Positions 11,401 through 23,600 of a DNA stretch of 64,000 bases are shown one piece after another. Each line of letters starts with the position of its first letter. Position 1 is the first letter of the stretch. The notes beneath the pieces are model-generated. The model was not told the origin of the DNA. It did no database searches and saw only the letters and a list, made by a program, of their open reading frames with translations. A program made the position numbers and the translations under genes. Source of the stretch: Prosopocoilus inquinatus (Eukaryota > Arthropoda > Insecta > Coleoptera > Lucanidae); NCBI GenBank assembly GCA_036172665.1, contig JAYKNF010000019.1:575001-639000 (forward strand), given 5' to 3'.

Positions 11401-14234
11401 GCTAATACGTGTTGTTTCGTTTAAAACTATTTCCAGCTCCTGCTGCGTCCAAAAACTTTGTATCTCACATCAGACTTACTAGAGTCCATCCAAACGTCAA
11501 ATAACATGTTAGATAAGTAAGGATCGTTTAGATACATCACAGGAACGACGCTAATACGTGTTGTTTCGTTCAAAACTATTTCCAGCTTCTGCTGCGTCCG
11601 AAAATTTCGTATCTCACATTAGAGTTACTGGAGTTCATCCAAACGTCAAATAACATGATAGATAAGTAAGGATCGATTAGATACAGCACAGGAACAACGC
11701 TAATACGTGTTGTTTCGTTCAAAACTATTTCCAGCTTCTGCTGCGTCCGATAACTTTGTATCTCACATCAGAGTTACTGGAGTCCGTCGAAACGTCAAAT
11801 AACATGATAGATGAGTAAGGATCGATTAGATACATCACAGGAACAACGCTAATACGTGTTGTTTCGTTTAAAACTATTTCCAGCTTCTGCTGCGTCCGAG
11901 AACTTCGTATCTCACGTCAGGGTTACTGGAGTCCATCCAAACGTCAAATAACATGATAGATAAGTAAGGATCGATTAGATACATCACAGGAACAACGTTA
12001 ATACGTGTTGTTTCGTTTAAAACTATTTCCAGCTTCTGCTGCGTCCGAAAACGTCGTATCTCACATCAGAGTTACTGGAGTCCATCGAAACGTCAAATAA
12101 CATGATAGATAAGTAAGGATCGATTAGATACAGCACAGGAACAACGCTAATACGTGTTGTTTCGTTTAAAACTATTTCCAGCTCCTGCTGCGTCCAAAAA
12201 CTTTGTATCTCACATCAGACTTACTGGAGTCCATCCAAACGTCAAATAACATGTTAGATAAGTAAGGATCGTTTAGATACATCACAGGAACAACGCTAAT
12301 ACGTGTTGTTTCGTTCAAAACTATTTCTAGCTTCTACTGCGTCCAAAAACTTTGTATCTCACATCAGACTTACTGGAGTCCATCCAAACGTTAAATAACA
12401 TGTTAGATAAGTAATGATCGTTTAGATACATCACAGGAACAACGCTAATGCGTGTTGTTTCGTTCAAAATTATTTCCAGCTTCTGCTGCGTCCGAGAACT
12501 TTGTATCTCACATCAGAGTTACTGGAGTCCGTCCAAACGTCAAATAACATGATAGATGAGTAAGTATCGTTTAGATACATCACAGGAACATCGCTAATGC
12601 GTGTTGTTTCGTTTAAAACTATTTCCAGCTTCTGCTGCGTCCGAAAACTTCGTATCTCACATCAGAGTTACTGGAGTCCATCGAAACGTCAAATAACATG
12701 ATAGATAAGTAAGGATCGATTAGATACTACACAGGAATAACGCTAATGCGTGTTGTTTCGTTTAAAACTATTTCCAGCTTCTGCTGCGTCCGAGAAAATC
12801 GTATCTCACGTCAGGGTTACTGGAGTCCATCGAAACGCCAAATAACATGATATATGAGTTAGGATCGATTAGATACAGCACAGGAACAACGCTAATACGT
12901 GTTGTTTCGTTTAAAACTATTTCCAGCTCCTGCTGCGTCCAAAAACTTTGTATCTCACATCAGACTTACTGGAGTCCATCCAAACGTCAAATAACATGTT
13001 AGATAAGTAAGGATCGTTTAGATACATCACAGGAACAACGCTAATACGTGTTGTTTCGTTCAAAACTATTTCTAGCTTCTACTGCGTCCGAGAACTTTGA
13101 ATCTCTCATCAGAGTTACTGGAGTCCGTCCAAACGTCAAATAACATGATAGATGAGAAAGGATCGATTAGATACATCACAGGAACAACGCTAATACGTGT
13201 TGTTTCGTTTAAAACTATTTCTAGCTTCAGCTGCGTCCGAGAACATCGTATCTCACGTCAGGGTTACTGGAGTCCATCCAAACGTCAAATAACATGATAG
13301 ATAAGTAAGGATCGATTAGATACAGCACAGGAACAACGCTAATACGTGTTGTTTCGTTCAAAACTATTTCCAGCTTCTGCTGCGTCCGAAATCTTTGTAT
13401 CTCTCATCAGACTTACTGGAGTCCATCCAAACGTCAAATAACATGCTAGATAAGTAAGGATCGTTTAGATACATCACAGGAACAACGCTAATTCGTGTTG
13501 TTTCGTTTAAAACTATTTCCAGCTCCTGCTGCGTCCAAAAACTTTGTATCTCACATCAGACTTACTGGAGTCCATCCAAACGTCAAATAACATGTTAGAT
13601 AAGTAAGGATCGTTTAGATGCATCACAGGAACAACGCTAATACGTGTTGTTTCGTTCAAAACTATTTCCAGCTTCTACTGCGTCCGAGAACTTTGTATCT
13701 CTCATCATAGTTACTGGAGTCCGTCCAAACGTCAAATAACATGATAGATGAGTAAGGATCGATTAGGTACATCACAGGAACAACGCTAATACGTGTTGTT
13801 TCATTTAAAACTATTTCCAGCTTCAGCTGCGTCCGAGAACTTCGTATCTCACATCAGAGTTTCTGGAGTCCATCGAAACGTCAAATAACATGATAGATAA
13901 GTAAGGATCGATTAGATACATCACAGGAACAACGCTAATACGTGTTGTTTCGTTCAAAACTATTTCCAGCTTCTGCTGCGTCCGAGAACTTCGTATCTCA
14001 CATCTAAGTTACTGGAGTCCATCGAAACGCCAAATAACATGATAGATGAGTAAGGATCGATTAGATACATCACAGGAATAACGCTAATGCGTGTTGTTTC
14101 GTTTAAAACTATTTCCAGCTTCTGCTGCGTCCGAGAACATCGTATCTCACGTCAGGGTTACTGGAGTCCATCCAAACGTCAAATAACATGATAGATAAGT
14201 AAGGATCGATTAGATACAGCACAGGAACAACGCT

Positions 14235-17200
14235 AATACGTGTTGTTTCGTTCAAAACTATTTCCAGCTTCTGCTGCGTCCGAAATCTTTGTATCTCTCA
14301 TCAGAGTTACTGGAGCCCATCCAAACGTCAAATAACATGATAGATGAGTAAGGATCGATTAGATACATCACAGGAACAACGCTAATACGTGTTGTTTCCT
14401 TTAAAACTATTTCCAGCTTCTGCTGCGTCCGAAAACGTCGTATCTCACATCAGAGTTACTGGAGTGCATCGAAACGTCAAATAACATGATAGATAAGTAA
14501 GGATCGATTAGATACATCACAGGAACAACGCTAATACGTGTTGTTTCGTTTAAAACTATTTCCAGCTTCTGCTGCGTCCGAAAACGTCGTATCTCACATC
14601 AGAGTTACTGGAGTGCATCGAAACGTCAAGTAACATGATATATGAGTAAGGATCGATTAGATACAGCACAGGAACAACGCTAATACGTGTTGTTTCGTTT
14701 AAAACTATTTCCAGCTTCTACTGCGTCCGAGAACTTTGAATCTCTCATCAGAGTTACTGGAGTCCGTCCAAACGTCAAATAACATGATAGATGAGTAGGG
14801 ATCGATTAGATACATCACAGGAACAACGCTAATACGTGTTGTTTCGTTTAAAACTATTTCCAGCTTCTGCTGCGTCCGAGAACTTCGTATCTCACATCAG
14901 GGATACTGGTGTCCATCCAAACGTCAAATAACATGTTAGATAAGTAAGGATCGTTTAGATACATCACAGGAACAACGCTAATAGGTGTTGTTTCGTTCAA
15001 AACTATTTCCAGCTTCTGCTGCGTCCGAAATCTTTGTATCTCTCATCAGAGTTACTGGAGCCCATCCAAACGTCAAATAACATGATAGATGAGTAAGGAT
15101 CGATTAGATACATCACAGGAACAACGCTAATACGTGTTGTTTCGTTTAAAACTATTTCCAGCTCCTGCTGCGTCCCAAAACTTTGTATCTCACATCAGAC
15201 TTACTGGAGTCCATCCAAACGTCAAATAACATGTTAGATAAGTAAGGATCGTTTAGATACATCACAGGAACAACGCTAATAGTTGTTGTTTCGTTCAAAA
15301 CTATTTCCAGCTTCTGCTGCGTCCGATATCTTTGTATCTCACATCAGAGTTCCTAGAGTACATCCAAACGTCAAATAACATGATATATGAGTAAGGATCG
15401 ATTAGATACATCACAGGAACAACGCTAATGCGTGTTGTTTCGGTCAAAACTATTTCCAGCTTCTACTGCGTCCGAGAACTTTGTATCTCTCATCAGAGTT
15501 ACTGGAGTCCGTCCAAACGTCAAATAACATGATAGATGAGTAAGGATCGATTAGATACAGCACAGGAACAACGCTAATATATGTTGTTTCGTTTAAAACT
15601 ATTTCCAGCTCCTGCTGCGTCCAAAAACTTTGTATCTCACATCAGACTTACTGGAGTCCATCCAAACGTTAAATAACATGTTAGATAAGTAAGGATCGTT
15701 TAGATACATCACAGGAACAACGCTAATACGTGTTGTTTCGTTCAAAACTATTTCCAGCTTCTACTGCGTCCGAGAAATTTGAATCTCTCATCAGAGTTAC
15801 TGGAGTCCGTCCAAACGTCAAATAACATGATAGATAAGTAAGGATCGATTAGATACAGCACAGGAACAACGCTAATATGTGTTGTTTCGTTTAAAACTAT
15901 TTCCAGCTCCTGCTGCGTCCAAAAACTTTGTATCTCACATCAGACTTACTGGAGTCCATCCAAACGTTAAATAACATGTTAGATAAGTAAGGATCGTTTA
16001 GATACATCACAGGAACAACGCTAATACGTGTTGTTTCGTTCAAAACTATTTCCAGCTTCTACTGCGTCCGAGAAATTTGAATCTCTCATCAGAGTTACTG
16101 GAGTCCGTCCAAACGTCAAATAACATGATAGATGAGTAAGGATCGATTAGATACATCACAGGAACAACGCTAATACGTGTTGTTTCGTTCAAAACTATTT
16201 CCAGCTTCTGCTGCGTCCGATATCTTTGTATCTCACATCAGAGTTCCTAGAGTACATCCAAACGTCAAATAACATGATAGATGAGTAAGGATCGATTAGA
16301 TACATCACAGGAACAACGCTAATGCGTGTTGTTTCGGTCAAAACTATTTCCAGCTTCTACTGCGTCCGAGAACTTTGTATCTCTCATCAGAGTTACTGGA
16401 GTCCGTCCAAACGTCAAATAACATGATAGATGAGTAAGGATCGTTTAGATACATCACAGGAACATCGCTAATGCGTGTTGTTTCGTTTAAAACTATTTCC
16501 AGCTTCTGATGCGTCCGAAAACTTCGTATCTCACATCAGAGTTACTGGAGTCCATCGAAAAGCCAAATAACATGATAGATGAGTAAGGATCGATTAGATA
16601 CTACACAGGAACAACGCTAATGCGTGTTGTTTCGTTCAAAACTATTTCCAGTTTCTGCTGCGTCCGAAATCTTTGTATCTCTCATCAGAGTTACTGGAGT
16701 CCATCCAAACGTCAAATAATATGATAGATGAGTAAGGATCGATTAGATACATCACAGGAACAACGCTAATACGTGTTGTTTCGTTTAAAACTATTTCCAG
16801 CTCCTGCTGCGTCCCAAAACTTTGTATCTCACATCAGACTTACTGGAGTCCATCCAAACGTCAAATAACATGTTAGATAAGTAAGGATCGTTTAGATACA
16901 TCACAGGAACAACGCTAATAGGTGTTATTTCGTTCAAAACTATTTCCAGCTTCTACTGCGTCCGAGAACTTTGTATCTCTCATCAGAGTTACTGGAGTCC
17001 GTCCAAACGTCAAATAACATGATAGATGAGAAAGGATCGATTAGATACATCACAGGAACAACGCTAATACGTGTTGTTTCGTTTAAAACTATTTCCAGCT
17101 CCTGCTGCGTCCCAAAACTTTGTATCTCACATCAGACTTACTGGAGTCCATCCAAACGTCAAATAACGTGTTAGATAAGTAAGGATCGTTTAGATACATC

Positions 17201-17688
17201 ACAGGAACAACGCTAATACGTGTTGTTTCGTTTAAAACTATTTCCAGCTTCTGCTGCGTCCGAAAACGTCGTATCTCACATCAGAGTTACTGGAGTCCAT
17301 CGAAACGTCAAATAACATGATAGATAAGTAAGGATCGATTAGATACAGCACAGGAACAACGCTAATATGTGTTGTTTCGTTTAAAACTATTTCCAGCTCC
17401 TGCTGCGTCCAAAAACTTTGTATCTCACATCAGACTTACTGGAGTCCATCCAAACGTTAAATAACATGTTAGATAAGTAAGGATCGTTTAGATACATCAC
17501 AGGAACAACGGTAACACGTGTTGTTACGTTCAAAATTATTTCCAGCTTCTGCTGCGTCCGAGAACTTTGTATCTCACATCAGAGTTACTGGAGTCCGTCC
17601 AAACGTCAAATAACATGATAGATGAGTAAGTATCGTTTAGATACATCACAGGAACATCGCTAATGCGTGTTGTTTCTTTTAAAACTAT
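14235..17688 (+). repeat. Tandem copy of about 5.0-8.6 kb, ending at the strand switch
   Basis: Markers repeat those of about 5.0-8.6 kb: gagcccatcc at 14313 matches 5075 at 62 monomers (9,238 bp). After one monomer is lost near 16190 the offset becomes 61 monomers (9,089 bp), as for ttgtttcttt at 17670 versus 8581. Some monomers have changed type against the source: near 15200 there is gacttactggagtcc where 5.96 kb has gggatactggtgtcc. This stretch is the spacer between the two arms of the first large inverted repeat, beyond about 14365, where the minus-strand copy stops. Confidence 0.85.
17513..17522. other. Palindromic aacacgtgtt variant, copy 2
   Basis: Same variant monomer as at 8424, 61 monomers downstream, lying about 165 bp before the first strand switch. 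Confidence 0.6.
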
Positions 17689-17698
17689 CTAATCGATC
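17679..17698. other. Strand-switch junction 1 (plus to minus)
   Basis: The plus monomer runs to aaaactat and continues directly as ctaatcgatcc, the reverse complement of a monomer interrupted at gattagata. The three bases tat (17686-17688) could belong to either side, so it is a microhomology-type join without inserted bases. Relative to source copies, the plus side broke at the place equal to about 8.60 kb and the minus side at the place equal to about 14365. Confidence 0.93.
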
Positions 17699-20600
17699 CT
17701 TACTCATCTATCATGTTATTTGACGTTTGGATGGGCTCCAGTAACTCTGATGAGAGATACAAAGATTTCGGACGCAGCAGAAGCTGGAAATAGTTTTGAA
17801 CGAAACAACACGTATTAGCGTTGTTCCTGTGCTGTATCTAATCGATCCTTACTTATCTATCTTGTTATTTGACGTTTGGATGGACTCCAGTAACCCTGAC
17901 GTGAGATACGATGTTCTCGGACGCAGCAGAAGCTGGAAATAGTTTTGAACGAAACAACACGTATTAGCGTTGTTCCTGTGATGTATCTAATCGATCCTTA
18001 CTTATCTATCATGTTATTTGACGTTTCGATGGACTCCAGAAACTCTGATGTGAGATACGAAGTTCTCGGACGCAGCTGAAGCTGGAAATAGTTTTAAATG
18101 AAACAACACGTATTAGCGTTGTTCCTGTGATGTACCTAATCGATCCTTACTCATCTATCATGTTATTTGACGTTTGGACGGACTCCAGTAACTATGATGA
18201 GAGATACAAAGTTCTCGGACGCAGTAGAAGCTGGAAATAGTTTTGAACGAAACAACACGTATTAGCGTTGTTCCTGTGATGCATCTAAACGATCCTTACT
18301 TATCTAACATGTTATTTGACGTTTGGATGGACTCCAGTAAGTCTGATGTGAGATACAAAGTTTTTGGACGCAGCAGGAGCTGGAAATAGTTTTAAACGAA
18401 ACAACACGAATTAGCGTTGTTCCTGTGATGTATCTAAACGATCCTTACTTATCTAGCATGTTATTTGACGTTTGGATGGACTCCAGTAAGTCTGATGAGA
18501 GATACAAAGATTTCGGACGCAGCAGAAGCTGGAAATAGTTTTGAACGAAACAACACGTATTAGCGTTGTTCCTGTGCTGTATCTAATCGATCCTTACTTA
18601 TCTATCATGTTATTTGACGTTTGGATGGACTCCAGTAACCCTGACGTGAGATACGATGTTCTCGGACGCAGCTGAAGCTAGAAATAGTTTTAAACGAAAC
18701 AACACGTATTAGCGTTGTTCCTGTGATGTATCTAATCGATCCTTTCTCATCTATCATGTTATTTGACGTTTGGACGGACTCCAGTAACTCTGATGAGAGA
18801 TTCAAAGTTCTCGGACGCAGTAGAAGCTAGAAATAGTTTTGAACGAAACAACACGTATTAGCGTTGTTCCTGTGATGTATCTAAACGATCCTTACTTATC
18901 TAACATGTTATTTGACGTTTGGATGGACTCCAGTAAGTCTGATGTGAGATACAAAGTTTTTGGACGCAGCAGGAGCTGGAAATAGTTTTAAACGAAACAA
19001 CACGTATTAGCGTTGTTCCTGTGCTGTATCTAATCGATCCTAACTCATATATCATGTTATTTGGCGTTTCGATGGACTCCAGTAACCCTGACGTGAGATA
19101 CGATTTTCTCGGACGCAGCAGAAGCTGGAAATAGTTTTAAACGAAACAACACGCATTAGCGTTATTCCTGTGTAGTATCTAATCGATCCTTACTTATCTA
19201 TCATGTTATTTGACGTTTCGATGGACTCCAGTAACTCTGATGTGAGATACGAAGTTTTCGGACGCAGCAGAAGCTGGAAATAGTTTTAAACGAAACAACA
19301 CGCATTAGCGATGTTCCTGTGATGTATCTAAACGATACTTACTCATCTATCATGTTATTTGACGTTTGGACGGACTCCAGTAACTCTGATGTGAGATACA
19401 AAGTTCTCGGACGCAGCAGAAGCTGGAAATAATTTTGAACGAAACAACACGCATTAGCGTTGTTCCTGTGATGTATCTAAACGATCATTACTTATCTAAC
19501 ATGTTATTTAACGTTTGGATGGACTCCAGTAAGTCTGATGTGAGATACAAAGTTTTTGGACGCAGTAGAAGCTAGAAATAGTTTTGAACGAAACAAAACG
19601 TATTAGCGTTGTTCCTGTGATGTATCTAAACGATCCTTACTTATCTAACATGTTATTTGACGTTTGGATGGACTCCAGTAAGTCTGATGTGAGATACAAA
19701 GTTTTTGGACGCAGCAGGAGCTGGAAATAGTTTTAAACGAAACAACACGTATTAGCGTTGTTCCTGTGCTGTATCTAATCGATCCTTACTTATCTATCAT
19801 GTTATTTGACGTTTCGATGGACTCCAGTAACTCTGATGTGAGATACGACGTTTTCGGACGCAGCAGAAGCTGGAAATAGTTTTAAACGAAACAACACGTA
19901 TTAACGTTGTTCCTGTGATGTATCTAATCGATCCTTACTTATCTATCATGTTATTTGACGTTTGGATGGACTCCAGTAACCCTGACGTGAGATACGAAGT
20001 TCTCGGACGCAGCAGAAGCTGGAAATAGTTTTAAACGAAACAACACGTATTAGCGTTGTTCCTGTGATGTATCTAATCGATCCTTACTCATCTATCATGT
20101 TATTTGACGTTTCGACGGACTCCAGTAACTCTGATGTGAGATACAAAGTTATCGGACGCAGCAGAAGCTGGAAATAGTTTTGAACGAAACAACACGTATT
20201 AGCGTTGTTCCTGTGCTGTATCTAATCGATCCTTACTTATCTATCATGTTATTTGACGTTTGGATGAACTCCAGTAACTCTAATGTGAGATACGAAATTT
20301 TCGGACGCAGCAGAAGCTGGAAATAGTTTTGAACGAAAGAACACGTATTAGCGTCGTTCCTGTGATGTATCTAAACGATCCTTACTTATCTAACATGTTA
20401 TTTGACGTTTGGATGGACTCTAGTAAGTCTGATGTGAGATACAAAGTTTTTGGACGCAGCAGGAGCTGGAAATAGTTTTAAACGAAACAACACGTATTAG
20501 CGTTGTTCCTGTGATGTATCTAAACGATCCTTACTCATCTATCATGTTAATTGACGTTTGGACGGGCTCCAGTAACTCTGATGTGAGATACAAAGTTCTC

Positions 20601-23600
20601 GGACGCAGCAGAAGCTGGAAATAATTTTGAACGAAACAACACCTATTAGCGTTGTTCCTGTGATGTATCTAAAGGATCCTTACTTATCTAACATGTTATT
20701 TGACGTTTGGATGGACTCCAGTAAGTCTGATGTGAGATAAAAAGTTTTGCGACGCAGCAGGAGCTGGAAATAGTTTTAAACGAAACAACACGTATTAGCG
20801 TTGTTCCTGTGCTGTATCTAATCGATCCTTACTTATCTATCATGTTATTTGACGTTTCGATGGACTCCAGTAACTCTGATGTGAGATACGAAGTTTTCGG
20901 ACGCAGCAGAAGCTGGAAATAGTTTTAAACGATACAACACGTATTAGCGTTGTTCCTGTGATGTATCTAATCGATCCTTACTCATCTATCATGTTAATTG
21001 ACGTTTGGACGGACTCCAGTAACTCTGATGAGAGATTCAAAGTTCTCGGACGCAGTAGAAGCTGGAAATAGTTTTGAACGAAACAACACGTATTAGCGTT
21101 GTTCCTGTGATGTATCTAAACGATCCTTACTTATCTAACATGTTATTTGACGTTTGGATGGACTCCAGTAAGTCTGATGTGAGATACAAAGTTTTTGGAC
21201 GCAGCAGGAGCTGGAAATAGTTTTAAACGAAACAACACGTATTAGCGTTGTTCCTGTGATGTATCTAAACGATCCTTACTCATCTATCATGTTATTTGAC
21301 GTTTGGACAGACTCCAGTAACTCTGATGTGAGATACAAAGTTCTCGGACGCAGCAGGAGCTGGAAATAGTTTTAAACGAAACAACACGCATTAGCGTTGT
21401 TCCTGTGATGTATCTAATCGATCCTTACTCATTTATCATGTTATTTGGCGTTTCGATGGACTCCAGTAACTTTGATGTGAGATACGAAGTTCTCGGACGC
21501 AGCTGAAGCTGGAAATAGTTTCAAACGAAACAACAGGTATTAGCGTTGTTCCTGTGCTGTATCTAATCGATCCTTACTTATCTATCATGTTATTTGACGT
21601 TTCGATGGACTCCAGTAACTCTGATGTGAGCTAGGAAGTTTTCGGACGCAGCAGAAGCTGGAAATAGTTTTAAACGAAACAACACGCATTAGCGATGTTC
21701 CTGTGATGTATCTAAACGATCCTTACTCATCTATCATGTTATTTGACGTTTGGACGGACTCCAGTAACTCTGATGTGAGATACAAAGTTCTCGGACGCAG
21801 CAGAAGCTGGAAATAGTTTTGAACGAAACAACACGTATTAGCGTTGTTCCTGTGATGTATCTAAACGATCCTTACTTATCTAACATGTTATTTGACGTTT
21901 GGATGGACTCCAGTAAGTCTGATGTGAGATACAAAGTTTTTGGACGCAGCATGAGCTGGAAATAGTTTTAAACGAAACAACACGTATTAGCGTTGTTCCT
22001 GTGCTGTATCTAATCGATCCTTACTTATCTATCATGTTATTTGACGTTTCGATGGACTCCAGTAACTCTGATGTGAGATACGACGTTTTCGGACGCAGCA
22101 GAATCTGGAAATAGTTTTAAACGAAACAACACGTATTAGCGATGTTCCTGTGATGTACCTAAACGATCCTTACTCATCTATCATGTTATTTGACGTTTGG
22201 ACGGACTCCAGTAACTTTGATGTGAGATACAAAGTTCTCGTATGCAGCAGAAGCTGGAAATAATTTTGAACGAAACAACACGTATTAGCGTTGTTCCTGT
22301 GATGTATCTAAACGATCCTTACTTATCTAACATGTTATTTAACGTTTGGATGGACTCCAGTAAGTCTGATGTGAGATACAAAGTTTTTGGACGCAGCAGA
22401 AGCTGGAAATAGTTTTAAACGAAACAACACGTATTAGCGTTGTTCCTGTGATGTATCTAATCGATCCTTACTCATCTATCATGTTATTTGACGATTGGAT
22501 GGACTCCAGTAACTCTGATGAGAGATACAAAGATTTCGGACGCAGCAGAAGCTGGAAATAGGTTTGAACGAAACAACACCTATTAGCGTTGTTCCTGTGA
22601 TGTATCTAAACGATCCTTACTTATCTAACATGTTATTTGACGTTTGGATGGACTCCAGTAAGTCTGATGTGAGATACAAAGTTTTGGGACGCAGCAGGAG
22701 CTGGAAATAGTTTTAAACGAAACAACACGTATTAGCGTTGTTCCTGTGATGTATCTAATCGATCCTTACTCATCTATCATGTTATTTGACGTTTGGACGG
22801 ACTCCAGTAACTCTGATGAGAGATTCAAAGTTCTCGGACGCAGTAGAAGCTGGAAATAGTTTTGAACGAAATAACACGTATTAGCGTTGTTCTTGTGATG
22901 TATCTAAACGATCCTTACTTATCTAACATGTTATTTGACGTTTGGATGGACTCCAGTAAGTCTGATGTGAGATACAAAGTTTTTGGACGCAGCAGGAGCT
23001 GGAAATAGTTTCAAACGAAACAACACGTATTAGCGTTGTTCCTGTGCTGTATCTAATCGATCCTTACTCATATATCATGTTATTTGGTGTTTCGATGGAC
23101 TCCAGTAGCTCTGATGTGAGATACGACGTTTTCGGACGCAGCAGAAGCTGGAAATAGTTTTAAACGAAACAACACGCATTAGCGTTGTTCCTGTGCTGTA
23201 TCTAATCGATCCTTACTCATATATCATGTTATTTGGTGTTTCGATGGACTCCAGTAGCTCTGATGTGAGATACGACGTTTTCGGACGCAGCAGAAGCTGG
23301 AAATAGTTTTAAACGAAACAACACGCATTAGCGTTGTTCCTGTGCTGTATCTAATCGATCCTTACTCATATATCATGTTATTTGACGTTTGGATGGACTC
23401 CAGTAACCCTGACGTGAGATACGATGTTCTCGGACGCAGCAGAAGCTGGAAATAGTTTTAAAAGAAACAACACGCATTAGCGATGTTCCTGTGATGTATC
23501 TAAACGATACTTACTCATCTATCATGTTATTTGACGTTTGGACGGACTCCAGTAACTCTGATGTGAGATACAAAGTTCTCGGACGCAGCAGAAGCTGGAA

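Larger units (their letters stand above)
4024..14234 (+). repeat. Plus-strand satellite that matches the inverted arms
   Basis: About 68 monomers in one orientation. Positions x here pair with 32051-x or 31902-x in 17689-27584 as near-identical reverse complement. Markers that prove the pairing are the private base a at 4412 (gattcattta, shared with 27482-27491 but absent from the 27-monomer-earlier copy near 389), the unusual gaaacgaaaagtaac at 5382 (reverse complement at 26656), and the aacacgtgtt variant at 8424. The sub-segment from about 5.33 to 11.29 kb is also repeated directly at about 28.8-34.9 kb, and about 7.5-10.8 kb again at 48.77-52.08 kb. At about 9405 one monomer is missing that is present in the other four copies. 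Confidence 0.9.
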
